Of a stretch of DNA of 64,000 nt, positions 46,890 through 58,389 are shown piece after piece. The notes below the pieces were generated by a model. The model saw nothing but the letters and a program-made list of their open reading frames with translations, was not told the origin of the DNA and did not search any database. Position 1 is the first letter of the stretch, and each line of letters begins with the position of its first letter. The position numbers and the translations under genes were made by a program. Where the stretch lies: contig JAQFVV010000028.1 of the NCBI GenBank assembly GCA_028023455.1, positions 1,717,501 through 1,781,500 of the forward strand, in the 5' to 3' direction. This stretch comes from Epiperipatus broadwayi. Its lineage: Eukaryota; Onychophora; Udeonychophora; Euonychophora; Peripatidae.

Positions 46890-47855
46890 GTGTGTTCACT
46901 CATTCATTCAATAAAAAATAAGAATAAATAAAAAATATAGTGTAAATATATGTTTTAAATAAAATAAACAGCAAAATGTCACTTTCATCACAAGTAAATA
47001 TGCTCTGAATGTTCTTTTCATTTTCAATAACTTTTTTCTCATATAGAAACATAATAGTATTTTCATTATTTTTGAAATCGGTATCAACCTTAAAATTTTG
47101 TAAATCTTTTTATGTTGCAATACTGCAAAACGAATTTGGACAGGATAATAAAAGTAGAATGAAAAGTATGTGCTCTCAAAAAAAACTGTAGAAATTATAT
47201 TAATAAACATGATAGTGTAAAGGGCTCTAGGATGGGAAACGGTTGCGGGCAAATTATAAAACTTATTTACAAATATTTTTTTTTTTTTTTTTTTTAAAAG
47301 TTCGTACAATGGCTTTCTCAGGTAGAAAAAATATCACTTAACTATTACAAAATGTATTACTTTTGCAAATTTTAATATTTTTTTTATTTGTTTATGAAAG
47401 TTGTTTTGGTTTACATTTTTTTTTGGATAGTGTATAGTTGAAGTCATATGTATTGGTACAATGTACTTAGCAGCTTTACCATATATATAATATTTAGCTT
47501 ATAGCAGTTAATACTAGAAATAATAATTTGGATTTAATACTTATGAGATTTGTCTGTTTAACATGCTAATCTTACGTGGAATTATACATGATCTTATAAT
47601 TATTTTTTTTTAAAAAAAAATATGTATGTATACAGTATTTTTTCTATAACATTACAAGTAATTTTCAATCTGGATTATAAAGGATTCCACCCTTGTTTGC
47701 AAATATCAATCTTTACATACATCTTGAGACAACTAGTGAAAATGTTCATATTAGACTGGGTGATTTAATAAATAAAGGAGTGTTGAAATGTATATTAACA
47801 GTGAGGATTTATTAGTCAAGATTTTTCCTGGTGGTTAATGTTATGTAATACACTA
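46890..47855. other. AT-rich stretch with T-run
   Basis: A 20-bp T-run at about 47,276-47,295 and another A/T run at 47,606-47,620. The 133-codon minus-strand frame at 46,908-47,309 is dominated by lysine, phenylalanine, isoleucine and tyrosine, has no motif, starts in the homopolymer, and is judged a chance frame. Confidence 0.45.
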
Positions 47856-47859
47856 GATT

Positions 47860-48180
47860 AAAACCCCAACACTCATTTAATAAATAAATGACATACTCTC
47901 AATCCAGAGCTGACTACTCTCAATCCAGAGCACAAGATACAACTTTTTAAGAGAGAAGAATGGACTATCTTATTTCTTTCACCTAAATTCATTTATATAG
48001 GCAAATCTGAAAGATCTTAGATTGATCATATTATTTCTTTAATGCTAGATTTCAAATTGCTTTATACTATTTTTAAAGTCTTATATTGTGCTCTGGATGG
48101 AGAGTATTTCATTTGCTTAATAAACCAATGTTGGGGTATTAATCTAGAGTATTACATGATATTAACTACTGGAGAAAATT
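47860..48180. repeat. Foldback repeat F5
   Basis: Left arm CACTAGATTAAAACCCCAAC, ATACTCTCAATCCAGAGC (the last repeated in tandem), then CAAGATACAACTTTTTAAGA. Right arm TTTAAAGTCTTATATTGTGC, TCTGGATGGAGAGTATTTC, then AATGTTGGGGTATTAATCTA. The loop is near 48,010. Related to 9,005-9,770. Confidence 0.65.
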
Positions 48181-48419
48181 TATAATTACATATTTCATTA
48201 TTTGATTTGATATTGATAAGCTATATATTGAAGATTCTTGCAAATATCAATTACAAATATATCATAAAGCAATTTCAAATATAGCTTTAAAGAGGTAACA
48301 TGATCGATTTAAGATATGCATACTTTCTTTTCAAAATACCCAAATTTACCCATAAATGAATTTAGGTAAACAAGATAAGTCGGTGTGTTATTTTCTCTTA
48401 AACAGTTTTATCTCATGCT

Positions 48420-48606
48420 TTAAACATTTTTTTTGTCAGTACATCATTCACCATAGTTCAATCCTACCACAATCATCCATCAGCCCAGAAACCAAACCAA
48501 CTTCCCACACTATAGATACACTTTTGAAAACATACACGTTTTCAAGTAAGGCCTATGATACATTACATTATAACTTCATATACACATTATTTTAAAAAAT
48601 ACTTAA

Positions 48607-48659
<53 letters not shown>

Positions 48660-49295
48660 CTATACCACCACATATATATGATCAAAGACATGTGAAAAAG
48701 ATAAATGGTCACAAGATGCATATTGGTACTAGACCAGCACTCATAAATTTGCCCCAGATCACACTCTTTTGTACATATTTTTTATCATTTGTTCAGTAAA
48801 TTACTATAATTTAATTGGAACGTCTCAAATTTTCTCCACTCACAACTTTGGTCCAAAGTACTTTACAGAAATATATTAATAACTTTTAATAATCACTAAT
48901 CTTTTCTTAACCTAGACATTATCTCTAGCCCAAATGTATACTTAGGTTCTCCCTTAATAAAGAATATATCTGTAATGTGATAGAAGTATCAACACCTGAG
49001 TTTCCTCACCCATGGAAATAGTTTGTATAATTTTTACTACACCATTCTTTTAATACCTTATGGAAGGGTGCACAACCATTACTCTATAATATATATTTGC
49101 AAGGTTTTTGTTTTTATCAATGCACCTTTCACCTTAGTTTAAACCAATCATAACCATCCATCAGCCCAGAATCAGACAAACCTCTTTTATTATAGATATA
49201 TTTTGAAACACACACTTTTTCAAATAAGCCATATAATACATTACATTTTAACATCATTTACACATTTTTTAAAGATATATATTTCTTACTTCTTT
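48420..49295 (+). repeat. F2 copy between 180-bp direct repeats
   Basis: 48,425-48,600 and 49,115-49,290 are direct repeats. ACCATAGTTCAATCCTACCA / ACCTTAGTTTAAACCAATCA, CATCCATCAGCCCAGAA in both, TTTTCAAGTAAGGCCTATGA / TTTTCAAATAAGCCATATAA, and ATACATTACATTATAAC / ATACATTACATTTTAAC. Between them are a (TA)n tract at 48,610-48,658 and an F2 copy at 48,665-49,040 (ACCAGCACTCATAAATTTGC). The arrangement looks like a terminal-direct-repeat unit or a duplication that bracketed F2. Confidence 0.65.
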
Positions 49296-49389
49296 TCCAT
49301 TAGCCATTACTGAAACATATGATCAAAGTACATATATATAAAAAAGAATGATCCCCGATATATATACAAAATAAAATGCATGTTAATTA

Positions 49390-49548
49390 AAAACTATTGT
49401 AATAACAATAAACATAATAAATATAATGACAATTAATTATTAAATACAGTCTTTCTATTAACCGAAAGTATTTTTTGCGGATTGAAACACAGTATATAAT
49501 AGTTAATTACCATTATATTTATTATTTATATTGTTATTATAAGGAAAA
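49390..49548. repeat. Small foldback, ~50-bp arms
   Basis: AACAATAAACATAATAAATA near 49,401 pairs with TATTTATTATTTATATTGTT near 49,517. The loop carries TCTTTCTATTAACCGAAAG. Confidence 0.55.
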
Positions 49549-49552
49549 TATT

Positions 49553-50255
49553 CAGTGTTGGTGGTCGAGTGGTCAGCACAGCCGCCTTACAAGCAGTTGT
49601 CCCGGGTTAGCGGGTTCGCTTCCCGGCCGATACTATGACACATGAAAAAAAATACTCCTTTTCATTAACTTAGATGTTTGTCATTTAATTATTATTTTTA
49701 TCAGAATTTTGCTATTAAATAATAAATGGACTGTTAAGATAACTAGAATTAAGTTTTCATAGTATATAAACTAGTAGAATATAAAGATTTAAAAATGTAT
49801 TTATTATAGATAAAAGATATAAAACAGGCTTTTTTTTTGTAATATAAAAAAATTAAACCTATGGCTTTCAACCATGTGCAACTCTCTAGTAACTACGGAG
49901 AGAACATAGATTTATTTTCATTTTTCCTAAACTCTTATATTAATAAAATTTAGTAATAAAGGAAGCAACATTGTTATATTTTATTTGGTTGTTAGAAAAT
50001 GTGTGATATTTAGTGCCCTGGGTCAATTCTACAAATGTTAGTTTCAAAGGTGAATTTACAATTACCACATTGCCCTCTGTCTCATAACTCATCATGTAGT
50101 ACATGCATGTTACATGCTTGTGGTGGCAGCACAGTACAACTAGTATAGCATAGTTATGTATTTTTTTTATGTGTCAAAGCTTCGGCCAGGAAGCAAACCC
50201 CGGGCAACTGCTTGCAAGGCAGCTATGCTAGCCACTCGGCAACCAATGCTTGACA
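49553..50255. repeat. Convergent pair of tRNA-like repeats, copy 2
   Basis: The plus-strand unit at 49,554-49,632 (79 nt) has a 7-bp acceptor-type pair (GTGTTGG / CCGATAC), A-box-like GGTGGTCGAGTGGTCAGC, anticodon loop CTTACAA and a T-arm-like GCGGGTTCGCTTCCCGG. The minus-strand partner lies at 50,177-50,252. The halves share the extension CTATGACACATGAAAAA / TTTTTTATGTGTCAAAG. The 540-bp interior is A+T-rich and unrelated to the interior of copy 1. Extra bases before the T arm make it unlike a working tRNA. Confidence 0.65.
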
Positions 50256-50259
50256 AGTT

Positions 50260-51670
50260 ATGTATTTTTATGATTATTAAATATTTGAGATTGATGTTAG
50301 CAAAAAGTTTATACACAGTTTTAAAATGATTGAGCAACAGAACATTATAAAATAGAAGCATGTCTAAGAAAAAAATGAATATTTACACAACAATAAGGGT
50401 AAGGTTATACCATGAATGTAGTCATAAAAAATATGCATCTGAATAAGAACTGTGAAAAAATAAAATAAATATGACCAAAATCTCACTTAGATACCAACAA
50501 AATAGGATATTTGCCCTGTGTAAGCAAAGAGATTTAACTACAGAAGCTAGCTTTGTTATAGCTTGGGATATTGCTTGAAGTAAACTATTTTACAGTTCAC
50601 ACACGTGGATATGATTCCACTGGCTGATAATACATACACTGAGTACCTGCAACATAAAATCATGCTGGAAAGAAATGATCACAATCATGTTACTAACAAA
50701 ACAGTAGTTATCATTGCATGAAGGGAAGAAAACAAAATAGTCCTATATAATCATCAGGAATAAATACGCCCCAAGGGCACTTAATAATTATCATATAAAA
50801 TATATTATTTTAAACAACTTTTGAAAACAAAATAAAATTAATGCAATTTCATAAATTTTTGTTTGTGATATTGGTGAATGGGATGTCTTAAGAGTTTTAT
50901 AAAAAACAATAATTATCAAATGTTGCCTGGAAAGGAGTTTTTTTTCTGTGTGTTATAAAGTGAAATAAACCCATTGCTTTTTTTAAGCTTTAAAAATAAG
51001 CAGAGCAAATTCTTAAAGTTCATACATTCTTACAATTGCAGTTGTTATTACTATGGTTGTTGAACATGGAATCCATGCTCAACACAGAATTCATGAGGGA
51101 GTTTTGAATTCTAAGGTTAGGATCAAGAAATTTCATACTAATTTTACTGTGATATCTGATAGCTCTTACATGAGATATTGATTAGATTTTCTTGAAGGTA
51201 GATTAAAGATACATGTAAGAGCTCATTCAGAAACTGCAAAGCTCTCACTCAAAGAGCAGTTGGTAACTAAAGGCAGAGGTTACTAATAATTTCCAAGATT
51301 TATTCTCTGGCCACAATTTGAGGATTACCTTTTGTAAATCACATTCAAGTGGAAGAATGTCACATAAAATGAAAAAAAAACGGTCTGATATTAAACACAA
51401 GACATTAACATATATCTTGTTAAATTGAAATTGCAGATGGAGAAACAATTCATTTAAAAAGTGGACCTATGCTTTATCATATATATACCCACAAATATTT
51501 AGAAGAATGTATGAAATGGAATTTACTATGGATAAAAAATGGAAGAACAACATTATTGAGATTATATTAGATTATTTTTTTCATCTAGGATTCATTGTTA
51601 AATGGCTTCAAAACATTCAGATGTATAACACCACATATTTCATAGTGCTCTTCTACTCTTTTCTTCAAGT
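50260..51670. other. Mostly unassigned, one hairpin
   Basis: 51,158-51,226 is a hairpin (AGCTCTTACATGAGAT / ATACATGTAAGAGCT). Short palindrome ATGGAATCCAT near 51,066. The interval 50,520-51,480 is more complex than average but gives no protein motif in any frame I read. Confidence 0.4.
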
Positions 51671-51674
51671 ATTC

Positions 51675-51935
51675 TTAGTCTGGTGGGGCAGTTGATTAAA
51701 GTACCAACTTAAATTTGGTGTTAATGAATATAAAGGTAACATTCAATTCCCATACCAGCAATCTCATCTTGAGCCAGAAACTCCTGAAGATGAGAGAATA
51801 ATACAATTAGCACACTGTGTTACATACTAACCTATCTACTATTACTGACAGATAAATGTATTTTAAAAATTTTAAGTAAAATTTGATTTTTTTCAAAAGC
51901 CAATAATTAAGTTGGGATGATGGAAATAGTCCAAT
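51675..51935 (+). repeat. tRNA-derived SINE S1, copy 2
   Basis: A-box-like GGTGGGGCAGTTGATTAAAG (51,682) and B-box-like ACATTCAATTCCCA (51,739) are 57 bp apart. The body ACCAGCAATCTCATCTTGAG, then CCTGAAGATGAGAGAATAAT matches the 43.4-kb copy. Near the right edge, GGATGATGGAAATAGTCCAA (51,915) matches the inverted flank of that copy. Confidence 0.6.
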
Positions 51936-51964
51936 ATATAATTACAAACAAAATTTCATCACTA

Positions 51965-52380
51965 CAAACTTTACTAAAACAGGCAAAACTCTCATACAGT
52001 AGTGCCATTCCATGCAAGCCAATGTAATCAATGGATGCCAGAAGGCTTGTGCATAAAATCCCTATCTAGTGCCTACTCATCCAATATCACCAGGCTAGTT
52101 TCTAGTTTGTGGCTTTTGTCAGTAAAGAGCCTTGGATCTGAGAGCACTGCATCTACATCTTAGAATCTAATGCAACCCTCCAGCAGCCACCTTTTATCTC
52201 AACTACAAAACTATGAGAATAAAATTGAAAACCCAATAATATTTTATTATTATGCACAAGCCTTCTGGCATCAACTGATTACTTTGGCTTGCACTGAGTG
52301 GCATTACTGTATGGAGAGTTTTGCCTGTTTTAATAACAGTTATGAGCAAGCATAAGAAATGGTGATCGTGTGATGTTTAG
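51965..52380. repeat. Foldback repeat F1, full copy
   Basis: Ends AAACAGGCAAAACTCTCATA and GGAGAGTTTTGCCTGTTTTA, followed by ACAGTTATGAGCAAGCATAA and ATGGTGATCGTGTGATGTTT. The left side holds AAAATCCCTATCTAGTGCCT and TTGGATCTGAGAGCACTGCA. The right arm is shortened: sequence from about 52,190 to 52,250 replaces part of it. Confidence 0.7.
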
Positions 52381-52384
52381 TGGT

Positions 52385-53460
52385 TCACTACAAACTTTCT
52401 GATAATAACTGTGAAGAGTGGGTCTTCATGTCCCAAAAGTTATTCTGATAAAAAAAGTAGGTTTTTGGAGAGATATAGAGAATGTTTTGATCAGACATCA
52501 ATATTTTTAAATTGTCATGAATAATTTTAATGATAAAAATTGAAAATAAGATGTGAAGATAAAAGTGTTATATTTAATAAAAATACATATCAATTGTCTA
52601 ACAATGATAATTTCTCATCTGAATAATGTTATTAATAAAATTTATTTTCTTTTTATGTTGTTTATTATCAATTTTATTTAAAGTTGATCACCTGTTTTAT
52701 AACTTATTATGATGCAAGTATGAAAATTGGCCACCTGAAATGATATATTAATATAGTGCTGTGCTCCATATTGACTTGGTAAATAACTTCAACATGTAAG
52801 ATATATGATTAATCTTGAAAACAATTCAGTTTTTTATGGCATTTATCTAAAGTGCTCATCAAATTACCTATAGTAAAGAAGGGATTCCCCTCTTTGCTTC
52901 CAAAGCATAAGCTTGTGGTTAAAACCTGTAGAGGTTCCTATCTTCGCATTTTCACATGCATATTCTGAGGTTTACAACCCTAGTAAATATTATGTAATCA
53001 ATGTGCGTTTAAATAAATTTATAATTACAACTATCATTTAATCTAAATATGGTTAGTATTAATGAAAATTATCCTAAAAGTTCAGTTAAAAACTTATTTA
53101 GTTTATTTTACACAATCATCATGCACACACACATACAGAAAACAAATGAGGTTGCAATAATTATGCATGAACATGTTTTAAAGAAAAACTACTTCTGATT
53201 AGGTTAATACAAAGAAAAAACACCTAAAACATCAAGGGCATTGCAATATATTTTATTGCCTGGCAAAGAAATGGCAATCAATATTCAGTGAATATTAATA
53301 AAAGAGTTGATTAATTTAAAAATTACATCAAATTGTTAAGTTCATTTTCTAATTGAGTTTGAAAGTCAGTGTCAGCTTTAATAACAAGTATTTGAAAACT
53401 TAGGTTAAAAAAACTGTCATGTTTTCAAAAAATAAAAATAAAAACATACAAAACGCATTT
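52385..53460. other. AT-rich stretch, nothing recognised
   Basis: No clear element. 52,900-52,960 has weak similarity to F4 (CCAAAGCATAAGCTTGTGGT) that I do not consider sufficient. Confidence 0.4.
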
Positions 53461-53465
53461 GTTTT

Positions 53466-53487
53466 AACACACACATACGCGCGCGCG

Positions 53488-53520
<33 letters not shown>

Positions 53521-53522
53521 TA
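53466..53522. repeat. (AC)n(GC)n(AC)n(TA)n compound microsatellite
   Basis: ACACACACATACGCGCGCGC, then ACACACACACAC, then a TA run. Alternating purine-pyrimidine throughout, so prone to Z-DNA in the GC part and to cruciforms in the TA part. Confidence 0.9.
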
Positions 53523-54510
53523 ATATAATAAATTAACAAAGCATTTTTTACATCTACAACTAAAAAAGTTTTATTATTTATTCATGCTTTCAGTGTAAGA
53601 CACCAATCATAGCTCTCATTGATTGGTTAAGTGTATTGTTCTACTTATTAAGAAAAATATATAATTATTTAAATTAGGTTTTAAATATTCACACTTAGCC
53701 AATAAATGACAGCTACGATTTCTGATGCCCCACACTGAAAGTAAACTCGCCTGTATCTGGAAAGTGAATAATGAAACCTTTCCAATTGTGGTTGTAAAAA
53801 AAAAAAGCATATTGCTAATTTATTACAAACAGTAATAAAAAGGAAATAAAAATATATTTTAATATAAAAGAGAAGATTGATAATAAAATAATACATGTTA
53901 ACCCTTAAGCTCTTTTGTATAAACGTATTTGTGAGTTTTTTTCTCCCCCTTTTTTGTATTTTTTTTAATTATGAAAACATTTATCACTATGATAAATTTT
54001 GTTAAAAATTTGAGTTCAAAATATGAAAGTAATCTGAAAAAAAAAAAAAACATTCATCATTTTTGCAAATATATATAAAAAAAGATAGAAATAAACAATT
54101 AATCATAATAAAAGATTTTATTTCAGCCTTTAGACTAAAAATGTATTTAATAAACAAAAATTTATTCTTCACCATATCTGTATTTTTAAGACAAATTTTA
54201 TTAAAGCATAAGTTTAAATAATAAAAATGATTTTTGAAATATGAAAAAAGACTTTCCCAAACATAAAAAAACTATAAAAATATAGTTATAGACAATTGAT
54301 ATTTCCTATTATATACCTTCAAATTTTCTACTTACCAGTTTTATGCTAAAAATCAAATATGTTCACTAAAAGCTAAATGCAAATGTAACATGCTTATCAA
54401 AAAATAAACGGTTGAATAAGCAAGTAAAAAAATAAAATATAACCTTACTTTTCTGTTATCTGATATCAACAAGTGCATATGATGCACACAAACAGAAGTT
54501 TGGAAAATCA
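53523..54510. other. AT-rich stretch, nothing recognised
   Basis: Homopolymer-rich, with A-runs near 54,040 and 53,797. No motif in the short frames at 53,616-53,896. Confidence 0.45.
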
Positions 54511-54514
54511 TAGA

Positions 54515-54685
54515 GACAAAACTCTCCATACAGTAGTGCCACTCAGTGTAAGACCAAGTAATCTATGGTTGCAGGAACATTTATGCATAAAATCCCTATC
54601 TAGTGCCTTCTCATCCAATATCCCAAGACTAGTTTCTAGGTTGTGACTTTCATCAATGATCATGTGATGTTTGATAGTTTAAAAA
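54515..54685 (+). repeat. F1 left-half copy
   Basis: AAACTCTCCATACAGTAGTG, CCACTCAGTGTAAG, AAAATCCCTATCTAGTGCCT, CCAAGACTAGTTTCTAGG, then truncation. Confidence 0.65.
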
Positions 54686-54689
54686 GATG

Positions 54690-55740
54690 ATTTATGGCTT
54701 TATTCTTGAATTATTGATAATTTCTGATCTTTAGGCTCTGTAAATAAAATTAAAGCTTTAGACTGTTAAGCCTATCTTAACCTCATCAGTTCCAATAATT
54801 TCTGTGCTTAATTCAGAAATAGTGTGGTAGTTTGGCTGCTTTAGATCATGGCTGTACTATTATTTAATTGATATAAATGCAGGGTAGTTCTGCTTTAGTT
54901 GATTTATTAATTTAAAAAATCTGAAGAGGACAGTATTTTACGGAGTTAAAAATATTTAAAGATCATTATACCTTTGTTAATGAAATAATTACTTCCAAGG
55001 CACTGAGTTTTGACCTTTTGTAATTTGATTTCATCTCCATTTGTAAGATTACTTTGAAAAAATGTTTAGAATAAAAAATTGATTATTTACTAGTTTTTAA
55101 AATATTTCTGATTATTTTTACACAATAATTGTTTAATAATTATTTAAAACAAATATATATATATATATATTGATTTTATTTGTATATGTTTTATTTTTAA
55201 AAATAAAAATTAATAAATTTGACAGCAGCATTAACAAAGAAAAATATGATGTTGAGAAGGAAATGCTTTATGATGCTAACCATATAATGCCATTATCTGT
55301 CTAAATTGTCATTGTGTTAGAATCTTTTGTAGATTTTTTTAAAAAAATATAAACAAATTTTAAGGTTTTAAACAGAATTTGAAGGACTTATTAGAAATTA
55401 TTTGTTTGCATTTTAAATATAAATTTAAAATAAAAAAGATTTAGTTGATTTTCTGATTTTTTTTTATTCACATCAGGGAATAATGTATTGTGTACTTTGT
55501 TCTTATTTGCAATTAATTTTTCAATATTTGCAAAGTTCAAATATGATTTTTTTAAAATGTTTTTTGTTTGAAAATTAATGAATGGTTGAGCACTAATAAA
55601 AACTTCCACCAGGTGTCACAATAAAAAATGTCAGAATTTGAAATGTTACACAAAGTTCTAACTATCAATTAAACCAAACAGATTTTGATATAAGTACTCT
55701 ACATTGTGATTGTAGTGATAATGAAACTTTAACAGAAATG
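54690..55740. other. AT-rich stretch, nothing recognised
   Basis: One (TA)n near 55,153-55,170. The 72-codon minus frame at 55,391-55,609 has no motif. Confidence 0.4.
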
Positions 55741-55746
55741 TTTTAA

Positions 55747-56325
55747 GTAATATAGGGAGAATACCAATAGCTCAAACAAGCTCTTAATTGATAAGTGTGG
55801 TAAGAGAAATTATTTAAAGTCTCTATCTGGAATATTCCCATCCCCAGACCAATTTGTTTTGCACTTTTGGCTCACCTCTGTAAGGAGCTAGAATATTTAG
55901 ACACTAGATCTAAAATATCAACTCAAAGCCCAACACTATAACATTTAACTAGAAACTCTGAATTTTTTAAATATAATTATGTCTTTAACTCCAGATATCT
56001 AACTTAAATAGCTATAGGGACTAAATCTACCATATATTAATAGCCTTAGCATTGCCAATGCCTTAAAGGTAAACTATAATAATCAATAAAGCAAGTCATA
56101 TATAGAGTGGCATTGGTTTTATGAACTTGTATTAATGCTTGAAATTAATTGGTCTGGGGATGGGAATGTTCCAGATAGAGATTTTATATTTCTCTTACTG
56201 CACTTTCAATTAAGAGCTTGTTTGAGCTATTGGTACACTCCCTATATTACATAATAGTAAATACAAGCTCATAAAAGCAAGGTCACACTATATATGACTT
56301 GCTTTATTGATTATTAAAAATTTTA
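55747..56325. repeat. Two nested foldbacks
   Basis: Pair 1: ATAGCTCAAACAAGCTCTTA (55,768) and GGAATATTCCCATCCCCAGA (55,830) pair with TCTGGGGATGGGAATGTTCC (56,153) and TAAGAGCTTGTTTGAGCTAT (56,211). Pair 2: AATAATCAATAAAGCAAGTC (56,078), then ATATATAGAGTGGCATTG pairs with ATATATGACTTGCTTTATTG (56,290). The right arm of pair 2 lies outside pair 1, so the stems overlap rather than nest simply. Confidence 0.7.
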
Positions 56326-56519
56326 AACATATGTCATTTCCCAATAAAAAGATCACTGTTTTTCTCTCCCAAAGCTGCCTTGAACATGTGTGTCAAATTA
56401 ATGCATATGTCATATGGCACTATAGTTTAGCTATTCCTTGCAAAAAATTTAAAATATTAAAATTTCTGGATCATAAGTTATGAGGTGCGACATGTTTTGT
56501 ACTTGAATTCATAATAGAT

Positions 56520-56680
56520 AAACATAATACCATTGAATTTTATTTTAAATTGGAAAATCACACTACTAAAAAAACTTGGAATGATTCAACTTATGCATAG
56601 AAACGGATCCAAGAGTTTTGTGAATGTTTCCAAAGGGTTTGCAAGATTATCTAAAGGCAGTGCATAGAATACAATATCAC
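56520..56680 (+). pseudogene. Possible mariner transposase N-terminal scrap
   Basis: Plus strand near 56,522-56,650 reads KHNTIEFYFKLENHTTKKTW, then a stop, and RIQEFCECFQRVCK. This resembles the mariner N-terminal DNA-binding region (EQR--IEFYFKLGKT-TET, then R--EWFKRF-EG). No terminal repeats or other domains found nearby. Weak call. Confidence 0.3.
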
Positions 56681-56689
56681 ATTTTATAT

Positions 56690-58380
56690 CAACTTGTGAT
56701 ACAGATACACTAATACTTTAACTTTTTTTTGATAAACTGTTATACTCTGTCACATCCTAACATATATTTTGATTCAGAGATGGTCTTTCAGGTAGCTTGT
56801 ACAGAACACTAGTTATGTTTTTACTGTTACACACTACATAAGTATGAACAAATATAGAGAAATTAAAAACTATTCAAGTTGCTCACAACATTGCGAGAAT
56901 TTTTACAATTATCATTTCTTGCTTTACTTAGGAGGTAATAACCATTAAAGATCTCTTATCGATTAAAAATAGATAATAATTAATATTACTTGGCTAACCA
57001 GTATTATAACTTATTAGAGTTAATATGATCTAGATATCTGAGAATCACATAACTTACTTTTACGACTCACCAACTCTGTATTAATTTAATCCTCAAGTGA
57101 TGTGCATGGATATCTATCAAACCAGCTACAGCATTACAATGTTTGATAAGTAGATTATCATCTTTATATTTCTGGTAAGCTTATACCACTTGGTTAGTAA
57201 ATGGTTCATTGGCATCCTAATAAAGGTTGATTACTAGAAAACAATATATTTTTAAAAAAAATCTTTCTACTTGAATTTGATTAACTTATGCAACGTGTAA
57301 TCTAGAATTAATTGCGATGGGGAGGGGGGATTTCCAACCGTATTAAGTGATTAAAACGCATTAAAAATGCATCAATGTATATTCTTCGTTCAAATATACG
57401 TGTGCGTGCACATTTGTAAAAGCATCAACACGATTTCAACAATCATTATCTTCGCTAAATAAAATTTCTGCTGCAGTTTATCTCAATACGTTGCCGAAGC
57501 CTTTATATTATTTGAAAATTGTATGGTTGTCTGCTCAGATTTTGAACTAATGACAACACAGGATTTAATTAACAAGCGTAAGTTCATTGCCCTTTTGAAT
57601 TATGGCTCCTAATAAACATGAACCGAAGAAGTGAGTAAACAGCTTTATGTTAAAAGTTAAAAAAGAATAATAATAAAACTTTTAAAATTCTTTTATGGAA
57701 TAATATACTTTTAAAAAATATAATAAAAGTGAATTATAGCTCTAATATATATATATATTTTTAAATAAAATTTCTATTATAAACAACGATCTGGAGAAAT
57801 CATAAATTTTAAAGAAAATATTTTAATTAAATCACATTTACATCACAGCATAAACAAGCATATCTGATTTACGTTTGAACAAAACTGCTTACAAGTGTAT
57901 ATGTATATAGGGATTTGAACTCAGACTTTCAAGCATCAAAGTAAACAAAAAAAAAGAGCTATAATAATATGATTCAGGAAACACTTGCCCATCCTAGTGT
58001 CAAATAGAGCATTTAACAGTTTTATTCTATTAGTCTGAGCTGACTTTAATGGAATTTGATTTATATTAATCAGAACCTTGGGTAGTTTAATGCGCGGGCA
58101 GAATCACATACTCTGAAGCTTAAGTTTGTAGCTTGTCACCCAGATGTGCCATTTCCAATACTAAAACTTCTTATAAACTCCCTAGTAATAAACTATTCAT
58201 TTATTATTATCATTAACTGACAACTGAACCTTCAACCTTTACATCTAAGTTATCCACTTTACTGCTGTATGTATAGTTATTAATAATAATGATACATAAT
58301 GTTTACTGTTATAATGTTTCAATTCTCGCAACATTTACTTTTGTGTCCACCATTTTAATACTGCCTGCATATTGGTTAAT
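56690..58380. other. Mostly unassigned
   Basis: 57,290-57,620 has a G-run (57,318-57,329) and more even composition. A minus-strand B-box-like TTAGTTCAAAATCTGAG near 57,538 hints at a decayed SINE. 57,910-57,935 (GGGATTTGAACTCAGACTTTC) resembles the leading edge of F2. Nothing else supportable. Confidence 0.35.
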
Positions 58381-58389
58381 AATTATATA

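Noticed and set aside
46908-47309. 133-codon minus-strand open frame, the longest in the window
   Set aside because: Starts in a T/A homopolymer, composition is that of random A+T-rich DNA (F, I, K, Y, L), no motif, no matching splice context.
49554-49632. Functional tRNA-Val gene
   Set aside because: Extra bases before the T arm, dispersed degenerate copies and inverted pairing indicate a repeat.
52860-52965. Additional F4 copy
   Set aside because: Only a short, poorly matching stretch; could be chance.
55391-55609. 72-codon minus frame as a gene
   Set aside because: No motif, K/N/F-rich, no supporting signals.
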